Below are positions 42,173-53,547 of a stretch of 64,000 nt of DNA, one piece after another (the first letter of the stretch is position 1; every line of letters starts with the position of its first letter). The position numbers and the translations under genes are program-made. The notes below the pieces were generated by a model. It did not search any database. It saw only the letters and a list, made by a program, of their open reading frames with translations, and was not told the DNA's origin. Origin of the DNA: Ampelomyces quisqualis (lineage: Eukaryota; Ascomycota; Dothideomycetes; Pleosporales; Phaeosphaeriaceae); contig JAGTXZ010000018.1 of assembly GCA_018398575.1 (NCBI GenBank), forward strand, positions 3,720,001-3,784,000, read 5' to 3'.

Positions 42173-43104
42173 ATGGATATCGAGCGGGATCCTGGCTACG
42201 GTGAACAAGTTAACATTGCTCTCGCTATCGGGAAAATCTGTCTCCTGAAGAAAAAGCTCGCGCATCAGGACAAAATTTCGGTTAAGAGTTTTGGTTATGG
42301 CAAGAGGAAGGTGACACTGATGCGACTGCTGCGCACCCAACTCAAGCGACCAGATCTCGAACGGCAGGTGGACTCAGTCAAGCTACCCGTTTTTAAGGAC
42401 GAGGACTTTCCAAATTTCATCATCAACAGGCATTTTAGCAATGGAAAGGTCCTTGAACAATACGTTACATATCTCCACCAACTCCCTACACTCGTCGCCG
42501 ACTATGATATGACGACAGAGATAGATTTTGGAATCTGGGCCCAACAATTGTTCTGTTGCGACGATGGCGCTTTTGGCGCCTTACTACTCATAAACGTGCC
42601 CAAACTCTATGACCTACAAATCGATTTGCTCGATAATGGAATTCGACAGCCCGAAGCTCTCCGCAGTCCTGTTCCCTTCACCTGCTCTTCGATGCATAGA
42701 ACCAGACGCCGAGCCCTGGAACAATCCACACTGATATCACTAGCTGTCTGAATCGAGTCACGAAACTCGCTTTGCCCGGTGCAAATCTACCTATTTTAAG
42801 TCATTTCAAATGGTCGAGACTCGAAGCTCTCGACGTGGACTTTCGTCGTCGTAATCGTCGCGAAAACGCCGTCGAAACTTTGACATCAAAGTACCCGCCT
42901 GGTCATGTGACTACTTTTCTACATCTCACGATCGACAGCGTTTTTCTGCGATGCAGCACTGAGCAGCCACGAGCGGGTGGGCACAATGGGCCCCCCCGTG
43001 TAGGGCGATTTCTTCAGAGACTGCTCTGTCCAAGTTTTGTACAAGTGGTCCTAAGATATCAGACCTCCACTTTTATCTCACGAATTGCGAGCGTTGCGGC
43101 TTAA
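42173..43104 (+). pseudogene. decayed F-box/LRR-like gene
   Basis: The first frame (42173-42751) contains ALLLINVPKLYDLQIDLL, the kind of leucine-spaced block found in ascomycete F-box-like proteins. It then stops. The continuation CLNRVTKLALPGANLPILSH and KWSRLEALDVDF reads in the next frame (42772 onwards), so a frameshift lies near 42700-42750. The sequence fades after about 43000. Homology is weak and the call is tentative. Confidence 0.4.
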
Positions 43105-44867
43105 TTCTCGAACCAGCCTGAAAACTTCAATATTATATTTGCGACCTGTGCGGAAAAATTCGAGCGCCGTTGGATTGACCTAAGCGGCCCCCACGGCACT
43201 TCACCAGTATTTAGGACCCTTTTCTACGTGGGGTGTTAAAAGGTTTGGGCAATAGAAATAATTGCGTCAACTCAAGGTAATTGAAGAAGTGCTGCTATGT
43301 TTGAAGTTTGAATCCCTCCTCGCACCCGGCTACCAGCCATTCTGGTAACCATTGATTCCCTTTCTATAAAAGCCATCTGCTGGCTCCACCAGTACTTGGA
43401 CTGACTCCCTAGAGAAGCTATTGTCGCTCCGTGTAACCGAGCTGGTCTGTACGGTGTATCGTGGCTGGCCAGTGTCATACTCCGCCAAGCGTGGAGATGC
43501 GCTATTTGCTGGGCTCCGGGTTTCCCGCATTGAAGTAGTAATCCGGGGCAGGGACGGTACGATCGTTTCTAGGCTCATAACGAGTTTGGACCCAGGGTGG
43601 CGCGATTGTTCTTGAGCTAACAGACATTGTAGGACACGGTTTGTCCACCTGACATTGCGCAGTATGCTAGAATCCAAATCACATAAACCGATGCGGGAGT
43701 TCATGTTGCAGCGTGGAACTTGTTCAGATAGCGAGGAGGGATGGAGGCGTTGTTTCATAGGCGTGAACTGTGTTGCAAGAAGAGTATTTGACACTGTCGT
43801 TAAAATCGAGCCGTGCATGTCTGCCTACAAAGCGGATTGGACACGTACTCTTGTTGACTGCCTATCTTCAAACCCTTAAAAGTCAAACACGTGCCCAACA
43901 GCATTCTCGGTTTTTTAGGACTAGAAATAATGTTTCGACTACGCTGAATCGAATAGAATTAATGTGTTAGTAAAATGTCTCTTTCTGACGCTCAAAAACA
44001 ATAACAGAGTAGCCCAAATTCAAATTAATTCGTGAACTTAGGCTTACGTTAGACAGGCCTGTGCTGATGGCTGGAACGACTTGTTTGTTTTGGGGTCTGT
44101 TAGTTTCAAGCTCCATTTTCGCCTGATCGGGCACTGATCTTGAAACAGAGTTGAAACAGACGTGTTTGGTACAATAGCGTTTGGGAATAGATGACTAGGG
44201 GTTCAGTTTTATTAGCATCAACACCAAGGATCTGATAGTTTGTAGCTTAACATTAACGCTGAACACAGAAGAGCAATTTTCAAAAAGATTGTTTAACAGA
44301 GGTCCTATCTATGTTCACAGAATGTTTGGCATCCTAGAACTGTGTGGTTCATGAAAGATCTGCGACTTTGTGGTGAGTCGGGTCGAACTCTTGGTTCCGG
44401 GTTTCATCGCGGCGCTAGAGGCGTTATAAAGACACCAGGTTTCTTCTACGGTAACAAACACGCGAGGTACTGGGCCTCCTATCCCGCGAACGTGATCGCT
44501 GTAGATCTTGCGCTCCGAAAGCTAGTTACGCGGCGGCGGCGGCGTTAGTGCTGCTTGCGAGCTAAGCTTAGTAGGGGTGGGCAAGGGCAACAGAGAGTGA
44601 CTGCTCAGCGTTGCGTTGTTACACCAGGTTGATGAGCAAAGTCACTGTATCCATACTCCGTACCACAGTAGGGCATATCACTTGGCCAAGACTAAGAGGT
44701 ACGAAGAATACGAAGTGAAAGCAAATAGGAACTGGCAAAAGGGGTGCCGGGCACGGCCTCAACTTTTAGTCTCATTCGGGCAAAGCGCTGGCTACAATCT
44801 AACGCCAGCTCCTTGTTACGAACCTTACCTTATCTGATATCAAAACGGCAGATCGACTGATTCGAAA
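43105..44867. other. gene-free relic zone
   Basis: Frames of up to 162 codons (minus strand, 43330-43818) have no motif. The region looks AT-rich by eye from 43.9 to 44.3 kb. No tRNA or repeat family could be recognised. Confidence 0.45.
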
Positions 44868-45996
44868 CTAGTGTACGGAGTACAGCACAGACTCATGCTG
44901 ATCGTTTCGGTCGTCTACCGGGGTATGAGCTTTGAGCTGTAAGTCCTCCCAAGTAGCAGCCTTGTCTTCGAATTTACAGGTATCTATCCGTAAATACTCT
45001 GCAATTGTATTAGCTTGCGCGTTGCTTAGCTGCCTATTGTCAAGGCCTCGAAGATAAACCCTATCTGAGTGCTGAAGCCTGCGGGCACGCCCACTTTTGA
45101 GCACGTCATAGACGCCAAAATTGAAGACCTCACAGATGTCTTCGAGGCAGGCAGGTATCTGCTTCTGTTCGCAGAAGTAGAGGACTGCAAAGATTGCAGA
45201 GCGTTGTGGTGTTTCGAGCTGACTTTGGCGCGTTGAGTCTAGGGGTGCAACAACAGGTGGAGGGAGGAGCCGTGAAACGCCGCCGCAAGCGACATTTTTG
45301 GCTAGCATGCATTGTAAGAGACAAGAGTGCATTCAATTGCTGCAAAACAATATATAAAAACACGTTGTGTGGGGACTGTTCAGTCACTCGTGCCGCTCTC
45401 CACACGTTTTCGGAGTTATTCACGGCGCTACCGGTAAATATCCTCGTAAGTTTTCTTTCCGATTCGGATAGTTTGCATGGCCGGCCAATCAAGGCAGATT
45501 TCCCCGCAACACTTTGCTATGTAAGATTCGACCCAGCATTTCCGACTACGAATGTCACAAAGTACTCCAGAAACTCTGGAAAGTGTCTTAACCCAAATAG
45601 GCAGGCCAGGCCCCCTTTGAGCGCACCTTTCCTGCAACATGTTTCTTCGTGGACAGTACTCCGTACTCGTGGAAAGCTCGAAGATAAGGATTTACCATGC
45701 TAAAGTTTTAGCAGGATTGGAGTAGATGTTGGTGGAGAAGGGGGGACAATAGATGATTGATGTTCTTTCAGCGTGGAGAGAGAGTTAGTCTGCCGCCTTA
45801 TTCCCCTTCTGCTTCTAGCTAGGCTAAGATATTTGTCCAGGTTTCTGCGGTAGCAGCTCGCCCCTCCCCCTCTGAACGGGTCGCTAGCGTGTGTACCTTG
45901 TAAGGTTCGCACGCGGTACAAAATCTGTCTTTGAAACCCTTCAGAACTTGGAACACTAACGATCCGTTTAGAGGGAACTGTACGGAGTACGGAGTA
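44654..45996. repeat. cluster of TACTCCGTA / TACGGAGTA words
   Basis: Five copies lie within 1.35 kb: 44654-44662, 44874-44882, 45657-45665, 45981-45989 and 45988-45996, the last two overlapping. Another is at 31619-31627. The copies occur in both orientations and sit around a transposase relic, so they may be ends or targets of small elements. Confidence 0.6.
44868..45332 (-). pseudogene. N-terminal fragment of a Tc1/mariner-like transposase
   Basis: A 154-codon frame contains TPQRSAIFAVLYFCEQKQIP, a variable HTH stretch, SGRARRLQHSD and RQLSNAQANTIAEYLRID. This order resembles the DNA-binding N-terminus of fungal DDE transposases. The frame ends near a TACGGAGTA word and no DDE catalytic domain follows, so it is a truncated relic. 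The family assignment rests on pattern memory. Confidence 0.4.
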
Positions 45997-46538
45997 TGGA
46001 GTACATCTCAACACGGGTGGTCCAACGACATCGGTCTCGGACACAGCATGGCAAACAATGTTAGGGCAGGATGTCAGACAAGCATGTTCCCCAGCCGTTC
46101 GTCACTCGGATCCTCCTATTCGCTCAAACTCACTCACCGCATCGCGGATTTTCCCCATGCTTTGGGCAATTGGGCTGAAACACTTGTCGAGGCTCACAAG
46201 CCTTTTGTTGTGCGGGAGTGACATGCGCTCCCTCCCACTACAAATGATGTGCCAGGCCGGTGGTGATCGACTATTGGAACCAGATGCATGCTGCATGCAG
46301 CATGGCTGCATGAGACATGAAGAGCATTAGCGGAGGAGTCCGTGGAGTCCGTGGAGGCATTTGACAGTGGGCCTGGACTTGATGCCGGGACGTGGCGGGT
46401 TTGAATGAGACGGGACGTAGGAAGGGAGCGTGGGCGTACCTAGAAGTAAAGTAGCGTTGGATCCGCTCGACGATCTTTTGACAAAGCTCCTGTTCTCCAC
46501 TCATCAGTACTACATACATACGACAAAACATTGTGGCC
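45333..46538. other. intergenic, no supported gene
   Basis: Contains two overlapping TACGGAGTA words and the promoter of the membrane-protein gene at 46539. Short frames on both strands lack motifs. Confidence 0.45.
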
Positions 46539-47597
46539 ATGTCGTCGGCTTCGAAGGCGCGCGGTGAAGGCATGGGTCCGAATCCCACTCTTTCCTATCG
46601 AGCAGCTCTCCTCATTATCGTCTTCCTCGCGCTCGCCGTGTACAACACCCTCGAGATCATCGTGAAGATATTCCATCGCTTCCAACGATACAATGGCGTT
46701 TACTTCTACTCCATGCTCGCTGCGTCGGGCGGCATCGTCATCCATGCCCTAGGCTACTTCCTCCGCAACTACGGCGTCACCAACTCAACGCCTCTTGAGA
46801 TCAGCATGATATGCAGCGGTGCTATATTAATGGTCACGGGACAGAGCATTGTCCTGTGGTCGCGCTTGCATCTAATATCACCAGGCCAGCGAGATCTCTG
46901 GCTGCTGTGGATGATCATCGCGGCCTGCATCATTGCCCAAGGCGGTGCGACTACGTTCTTCTCTGGCTCGAACTCATCGCACCCGGAGCCGTGGCTAAAA
47001 TTGTTCGAAAAGTGGGAGATCTTCCAAGTGACGTGGTTCGTCTTTCAAGAGTGTCTTATCAGCGGACTGTACATCTTCCGAACCTGCAAGCTCATGCGCT
47101 CATCAGCCGCATTCCGTGGACCAGACTTCCGGCGCGTCTTCAATCACCTCATACTCGTCAATTTGCTTGTCATCTCGCTCGACCTCACCATCGTAGCCTT
47201 CCAGTACGCGGGACTATACGAGATACAAACATCCTGGAAAACGCTGGCGTACAGCATCAAACTCAAGTTCGAGTTCGATATTTTGCATCAGCTCGTTGAT
47301 TTCACGAAACGAGGCTACACGTCACAAGCTCGTTCGAGCTATGGAATGGTTACTGAGCATCATCATCACAGTGCGAGTGGGGAAACGGCGGGGTCGGTGC
47401 AGGAGATTGCGAACGCGCATCTAGCTGGTCCGAACTTCAGGAACCCGGCATACGCGCGGATGGACGATCATAGTCTGAGAGACGTGCCGTTGCAGAAGGT
47501 CATGAAGACGACGGAAACACGTGTTCAGGTGAAAGAGGATGTTGGGAGTCCAGGCAGCACGACGGAGCTGAGGGCAGGTGTGAAGAGCGCTATGTGA
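46539..47597 (+). CDS. seven-helix integral membrane protein, fungal family
   Basis: A single-exon gene of 352 residues from MSSASKARGEGMGPN. Seven hydrophobic helices are visible in residues 20-260: LSYRAALLIIVFLALAVYNT, a GVYFYSMLAASGGIVIHAL helix, and the segment MVTGQSIVLWSRLHLISP, a recognisable block of a fungal integral-membrane family. WLLWMIIAACIIAQ, ECLISGLYIFRTCKL and NLLVISLDLTIVAFQYAG form the later helices. The C-terminal about 95 residues are hydrophilic. The topology resembles rhodopsin-like/PTH11-adjacent receptors, but no retinal lysine or CFEM domain is seen. Function is unknown. Confidence 0.68.
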   Translation: MSSASKARGEGMGPNPTLSYRAALLIIVFLALAVYNTLEIIVKIFHRFQRYNGVYFYSMLAASGGIVIHALGYFLRNYGVTNSTPLEISMICSGAILMVTGQSIVLWSRLHLISPGQRDLWLLWMIIAACIIAQGGATTFFSGSNSSHPEPWLKLFEKWEIFQVTWFVFQECLISGLYIFRTCKLMRSSAAFRGPDFRRVFNHLILVNLLVISLDLTIVAFQYAGLYEIQTSWKTLAYSIKLKFEFDILHQLVDFTKRGYTSQARSSYGMVTEHHHHSASGETAGSVQEIANAHLAGPNFRNPAYARMDDHSLRDVPLQKVMKTTETRVQVKEDVGSPGSTTELRAGVKSAM

Positions 47598-49860
47598 TGG
47601 CTTAGTCCGTCCTGCTCACACAAGATATGACGGTAGTGTGGAATGTCACGAATTTACAAAGCAATAGGCCTCAATGAAGCCAAATACTGATTTTTAGTTT
47701 ACGCATGTCGCTGAACAAACTTTCCAACCTCATTTCAAGACTGCCTGTCTTATGTATGGATTGTAAGAGAAGCATATTTTATCCGCCATGCCACTTCTCA
47801 GCTTCCTTGCCCTGTGAAGAATTTCGACCCAGTTACGCTGATGCTTCATGATTGTTAAACATTCAGCATCGTGTCCGCCCACTTAGCTTCCCAATCCGAT
47901 CCGTGCTGGGGGCCTGCTTTTCGAACGCGCTAGGGACCTCCTCCTCCACCTTCACGACAATGTCAACCTCCAACAGCGCACTGAACAGACTATACGCCGC
48001 ACCAGCGCTGAACTTGTCAGATGAGCTACCATGTCCAACGCGGCATAGTAGTGCAACTTCTCAAATATTCATGGCCTGTCCTTGTATTCGTTCAACACGA
48101 TATCCGTTCAACACGAATGTACTCGAGCCAGTGCAGTATTGCCTTCGTCGAACGAATGACCGTGGGCGACTCCAAGGTAGGCGGAAAGAAGATGCCAGTG
48201 TATGACTGCCAATATGTCGACTGCCGATGGTTGCTAGAGATTATTAGTACCTCTTGCAGAATGGTAAGACTGTGGAGGTGTGGGAACATGGTGAACGTAG
48301 AGGCGCGCGCAAAGTTCCTAAGCATGCTCATGGGTCGAAACCCTGGCCACGGCCGTAGTCGATCCTAACGGACTCAAAGTTGTTGTTATCCGTCCCTAGA
48401 ACGATCCCCAGAACGATCCCAAGAAGAACTTTTGCAAAGCTAGCAAGTTTGGTGCGTGCTTGTCGCGGACTTTGCGTGATACACACTCCCGGTCGGAGCA
48501 GGAGCGGTGTATAGATTTGAGAAATGAGAAGTCGCCGCGATTGAGAAACGCGTTGTGTATATGCGGTGTTGGCTCCTGATGCTCGAACACCAGATTTACT
48601 TCGAGAGTTTCCAGTGTGTCGAACAGCAGGTTAAGAAGTCTCAGGCTTTCTCATAGAACACTGAGTCGCGTGACATAGGCAAGCCTTCAATTAGACATTG
48701 ATCTCAACTCGGCATGCAGTGAATGGTGGCGCATGACGCAAAACAACAACAATGTCATAGGAACAGCGTGTGACACCAAGGTTGAGCTCGATTAAGTGAG
48801 GAGACACAATTGCGTGACTTGTGGTAGCATAGTCAATAGCATGAACATAATGCATCCTTGGTGCCCAATTGACTGTTTAAATCCAGTTCTCGAGTCACTA
48901 ACTGTTGAACAATTAAAAGTGCTTCATCATGTTACCAATCCAACGGGGTCGCGAATTATACCGAGGTATTGGTCGCCACGAGACGACAACACGCTTAGTG
49001 ACAGACTGATCTTGTCTGTTTAGAGTGCGTGGATAGACTTTTCCAGAATTCACTGGGGTAAAAATGCGGTGTTAATTACCCAGCGCGGTGTTAATATACA
49101 CTGGAGTATCGTGCAAATTCACTCTTTATACCACACCTAATAGGATTGACATAGGTGCGGTATCTTTTTCCTTCTACTCTTATTCCTTTCTTATAAGTTA
49201 TCCCTATAAAGTTTTAGTCTTTACTGCTAAGCCTTTCCTTTCTTATTTTCTACTCCTCTCTCTATCTCTTTAATCTTCTACCTTTTCCCTCTCTCTCTCT
49301 CTCTCTTTTAAGCCTGAAAACTCCTAGATTTTGATACGCGCGTAGATAGTTTTAAGCCCTGTGCAGGTTTCTTAGCAGGAGATAAGAAGACAAGAGAAGC
49401 AAGAAAGAGAAGTAAAGAGGAGAAGGAACAACAAAGTTAAAGGACCAGAAGAAATAGTAGACAGGAATAGTAGATAATATACCTGTGGACCTGTGTAAAC
49501 ATACACGCTCTATTGGTGTTTCTGGGGGGAATTCTGCGGGTTTTTTATACATGAGTCTAAGCGGGGTATTAAGCGTCGGCACCGAATATAACCGTTGCTC
49601 CCTTACGATGTCAATCTGCAGATGCGATGCTCATTGGTCCTCACTGCGCCTGCTGGTCTTTCTAACCCGTTGAAGCTGATACTCCTGGACATCCTTTCGG
49701 GTTCTTCTGGACCCGGCTACGACCGTATCTAGCTGCATAACGCCCCGCCGGAAACGTATATCAATATGTGCCTTACATGATCCGTGTCTACGGCTACTCT
49801 GAAGTGCTTTCGAAGCCCCACGGAATCCAGACTCGGTCGACGTTGAACACCCCGCCATCC
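47598..49860. other. 2.3-kb intergenic region with microsatellite
   Basis: No gene is supported. A (CT)n run at 49288-49307 lies in a pyrimidine-rich stretch from about 49.15 to 49.32 kb. A GCGGTGTTAAT word occurs twice near 49067-49093. The end should carry the promoter of the FAD oxidoreductase. Confidence 0.5.
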
Positions 49861-51663
49861 ATGTCACGACGCCTCGCGGTAGCAGCATTATTTGCACTTG
49901 TTACAGCTGCGCCACAGAAAACCCAAAAGTGTCGCAATGTTCCCGGTGATCAAGGATGGCCATCTGCAGAGATTTGGCAGGAATTGAATGCCACTGTGTC
50001 GGGTCGATTGATTAAGACATCGCCAGCAGCGCACGTCTGCCACGATCCGACGTACGATGCAGAAGCGTGCCAAGCCCTGAATAGCACATGGATATATCCA
50101 TGGGGCCAGTAAGTGCTTCAACCTCGTACAGATGGCATAGCTGACCAGCTAATAGTTTCGACGATGCATCGGGTTTCATGGCTGCATACCAACAGAATGC
50201 GAGCTGCAATCCTTACACATCGAAAGAATCACCATGCAGCCAGGGGAACTATGTTGAGTATGCGATTGAGGTACGAAACGCGGCTGATGTCGTCGCTGGA
50301 GTCAAGTTTGCCCAAGAGAGAAACATTCGTCTTGTCATCAAGAATACTGGCCATGATTATCTTGGGAAGTCCACTGGGAAAGGAGCGCTTAGCTTGTGGA
50401 TGCACAAGCTCAAGGATGTTGCATTCTCGGATTACACGAGCGATGCGTACAAAGGCCCAGCCGTCAAGATGGGCGCAGGTGTGCAAGCATTCGAGGCGTA
50501 TGCAGCGGCACATGAAGTTGGATTGAGTGTGGTTGGGGGTGAATGCATTACCGTGGGTGTGGCTGGCGGCTACACGCAAGGTGGTGGACATTCGTCAGTA
50601 CATCTCGGCAATCTTGAAGTAAATTTATTGACTGTGGACCAGTCTTCTTAGTGGTAAACATGGCATGAGCGCCGATCAAGCGCTCGAATGGGAGGTTGTC
50701 ACTGCAGATGGAGCTCTAATTACCGCCACACCAACCAACCATTCTGACCTCTATTGGGCGCTTTCTGGCGGAGGAGGTGGTACGTACGCTGTTGTGCTAT
50801 CTTTGATGGCGCGAGCATACCCCGAAGAGATTGTTGGGGGTGTGAGCTTCGCGCTCGCTGCCCCATCTGGCACCGCCGATGACGATGCTCTCTGGGACGC
50901 CATATCTTTCTTCTACCAACAAGCTCTGCCTGGAATCGTCGATGCAGGCGCACACGCTCAGCTCATCATCGTGGGGCCTGTCTTCATGCTCAGCGAAGTC
51001 ACCATTCCAGGTGCGACGGAAGACGATATGCGCGCAGTTATGAAGCCTTTCACGGACTATCTCGATGGTCAAAATTTCCCATTCCAGATGAATATAACCT
51101 CCTATCCAAACTTCTACGAGCATGCCGATCATTACATTGGACCTTTCCCATATGGCGCTGCATACTCCGCGCAAATTCAGGGCGGTGTTTTCCTTTCTCG
51201 CGACACAAGTCTGTCCAATAGCACGGGTCCAGAACTCATTGCTCGCTTGCGCCATATTGCTACTACCACAAGCTTCTACATCCTGCCGTACGCATTCAAT
51301 GGGGCGATTAAAGATCCATCAACGCCAGCAAACTCGGTCCACGCTGGGTGGCGTGACATGCTGTCGTACGTTGTCGTCAGCCAGCAATGGAAATACAACG
51401 TTCCTTTCTCCGTTATGGACGAGCAAGAGCAACTGCTGACGGAACAAATCATGCCGCCGCTGCAGGAGCTTGGGAGTGGGGCTTACATGAGTGAAGCGGA
51501 CTTCAAGAATCCGAAGTGGAAAGAGGAGTTCTATGGGGAGAATTGGGACAAGCTGAGCGCGATCAAGCAGCAATGGGATCCAGAAGGCTTGTTCTATGCG
51601 ACTACAGCTGTCGGGAGCAATTTGTGGGAAGCTGATGCTGAGGGGCGGCTCTGCAAAGTTTAA
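49861..51663 (+). CDS. secreted FAD-linked oxidoreductase, BBE type
   Basis: Three exons (49861..50108, 50156..50593, 50643..51663) give 568 residues. The signal peptide MSRRLAVAALFALVTAAPQ leads into a PCMH-type FAD domain. IKNTGHDYLGKSTGKG places His149 as the probable covalent FAD ligand, and GGECITVGVAGG places Cys213 as the possible second one. The intron at 50594-50642 (GTCAGT donor) was chosen because it restores GGGHSLLSGKHGMSADQAL. The C-terminal BBE segment with NFYEHADHYIGPFPYG and the final FYATTAVGSNLW are typical. Relatives oxidise carbohydrates, alkaloids or intermediates of fungal metabolites outside the cell. The substrate is unknown. Confidence 0.85.
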
Positions 51664-51865
51664 GACGTAATGTAAAGATCATGTTGCACATTCGACAGTC
51701 ATTACCAAGAACATCATTTACAAGCTGCTTTCGTTCCTGATGCAGCGCAACCAACAATTGGCTCCCACGCTATCGCTTCCTGTTGAATCCCCAAGACTGA
51801 ACTGACAGATGTCGTATCCAGAAACCACCATAGCACCGCCTCAGCTACCGGCATTTGACCTTGTC

Positions 51866-52873
51866 CTAGCGCTGATGACGGGCATATTTGGCTCGCTCGT
51901 CCGCCGCGAAAACCGCCTTGGCCATCATCTCATGCTTGCTCAGAAACTCCCCAAGCGCAGTCACCTCGTACATATCCAAAAACTGACGCCGCCTCAAATA
52001 CGCCAACCGCTCTCCCGCCGCGCAAACCATATCGTCCCCGTCGTCCAGCGCCATCCGCTCAAGTAACTCACACTCCGCAGACGACGGCATCCGATCCCTC
52101 AAACGATCCTTGTAAATTCGCACAAAATGCCGCACATACAACTCCATTCCCAACTTGACCGCCGCATAACGTACCTTGACAACATCCTCATCCCCACCGG
52201 GGACTTTGATCCCAAACTTCGCAGTCGGATTGTCGACGACGATACGAACCCACTGCATGACATGCATGATTGCCGGGAGATCGATGTTGGGGTCGGCGAT
52301 TTCGACAGATGTAGCCGAAGGGTTGGACTCGAAGTATGCGCGGAATTGAGGCGAGGTGACGAGCAGCGCGAGTTTGTAGGCTTTGCAGATGGGAGCGCTA
52401 GTGCTGGAGAGGACGAGCACGGTGCCGGCGAGGGTGAGGTCGTGGCGCGCGGGGGCGGGCCAGATGCGGATGTCGGTGCCGTAGGTAAGCATGGCGCGGG
52501 TGGTGTAGCGAATGTGGTCGGCGGCGGTGTAGTAGTTGTAGGTGGCGTAGTCGGCAGAGGTGTAATCGCCGGTATTGTAGTCGCCAGAGGTAAAGCCACC
52601 GGTATTGTAGTTGCTAAAGGAACAATCAACTTTATCATAGCTTCCAGAGGCGCCAGAGGCATTGTTTCCAGCGCTATAATTGCGGGAGTTGTCATGGCTC
52701 AAGTTGTAGTCACTGGTGGTGTGGTTACCAGAGGCATGGTTATCGGCGCTGTAGGTGCAAGAGGTGTCATCATGGGAGGTGTAATTGCCATCTGTGTAGT
52801 AGCGCGAGTTGTAGTCGGCGGAATCGGGCTCAGTAGGGACGTAGTTGAAGAAGTCGCAGTTGAAGGACTCCAT
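51866..52873 (-). CDS. BTB-like protein with Tyr/Asn/Ser-rich repeat N-terminus
   Basis: A single-exon gene of 335 residues. Residues 1-125 are low-complexity and repeat variants of NYNTGGFTSGDYNTGDYTS, a polar Tyr/Asn/Gly/Thr-rich segment. From about 135 a BTB-like domain follows: HDLTLAGTVLVLSS, then AYKLALLVTSPQFRAYFESN, and LELYV-type helices around VKLGMELYVRHFVRIY. The C-terminus is charged. The same core is found in the broken gene at 53548, so the two are relatives. Prion-like or phase-separating behaviour of the N-terminus is possible but unproven. Confidence 0.65.
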   Translation of the reverse strand: MESFNCDFFNYVPTEPDSADYNSRYYTDGNYTSHDDTSCTYSADNHASGNHTTSDYNLSHDNSRNYSAGNNASGASGSYDKVDCSFSNYNTGGFTSGDYNTGDYTSADYATYNYYTAADHIRYTTRAMLTYGTDIRIWPAPARHDLTLAGTVLVLSSTSAPICKAYKLALLVTSPQFRAYFESNPSATSVEIADPNIDLPAIMHVMQWVRIVVDNPTAKFGIKVPGGDEDVVKVRYAAVKLGMELYVRHFVRIYKDRLRDRMPSSAECELLERMALDDGDDMVCAAGERLAYLRRRQFLDMYEVTALGEFLSKHEMMAKAVFAADERAKYARHQR

Positions 52874-53547
52874 GATGTGTGGTGGTTTCTATATGAAGTC
52901 GAAGGAGAGCTGAGGAGGTGATTCAGCGCTAGAAGAAATGGAAGGTGATCGGGGACTGAGATGAATTGTTGCAAGAAGTGGTGAAGCGCGGGAGCAATAA
53001 GTGTAACGAGTGCTTCGCCATGTCACGAGCCTGACGCGTACGGAGAAAATATTCATAAAGAGAGGGTGGCCCGGCAACGAACATGCGCTTCCGCCCTTTC
53101 ACTTCTGGTGCTGTCGCTCTCTGAATCTCTCAGTGCGGCTTATCGGAACACTGCGGCCCGTGAAAACGACCTCCCGCAGCTGTACGTGTAGGCAAAGCTT
53201 TTCAGAGCGTGAAAGAAGCAAGCAAGTGCGAAAGTGAAAATTTCGTTTCCGCATCAACATCCACACGAGAGTAGGTGCGACAGGAACTCACGACGTGTAT
53301 TTTATAAAATTAGAATTATAAACAAATAACATAAGCTTCACTCCGCTTCTGGCTAGGCATCTATACGTCCTCGTAGAAATGAACACTCTGCGCCATTTCA
53401 CTCTGCTTGTTACTATTAGCACACCCCTCCGCATATAAACAGAATTCCTCTCTCCCCTTTCTCCTCACTGACCCTCGAGCACCGCACCTTAGCTCAACTC
53501 TCAGATCAGCTCACAAAACTTCGAAAAGTCGGCACACCAACGGAGCT
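52874..53547. other. divergent intergenic region
   Basis: This lies between the BTB-like gene (minus) and its broken relative (plus). It holds a TATAAA box on the pseudogene side and looks AT-rich by eye at 53.29-53.35 kb. Confidence 0.45.
53434..53439 (+). promoter_or_regulatory. TATA box of the broken BTB-like gene
   Basis: TATAAA lies 110 bp upstream of the ATG at 53548, in a CT-rich leader like those of the genes at 17053 and 18615. Confidence 0.4.

Noticed and set aside
43330..43818. 162-codon minus-strand frame in the relic zone
   Set aside because: No recognisable domain, and it lies in a stretch where neighbouring coding sequence is already decayed.
47852..48368. Overlapping plus-strand frames of about 115 codons
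   Set aside because: No family motif or consistent start, and both readings look like chance frames in intergenic DNA.
52127..52921. 264-codon plus-strand frame rich in GVV/VVG
   Set aside because: It is the antisense of the Tyr/Asn-rich repeat and the BTB-like domain of the minus-strand gene, so its repeats are a by-product of that composition.
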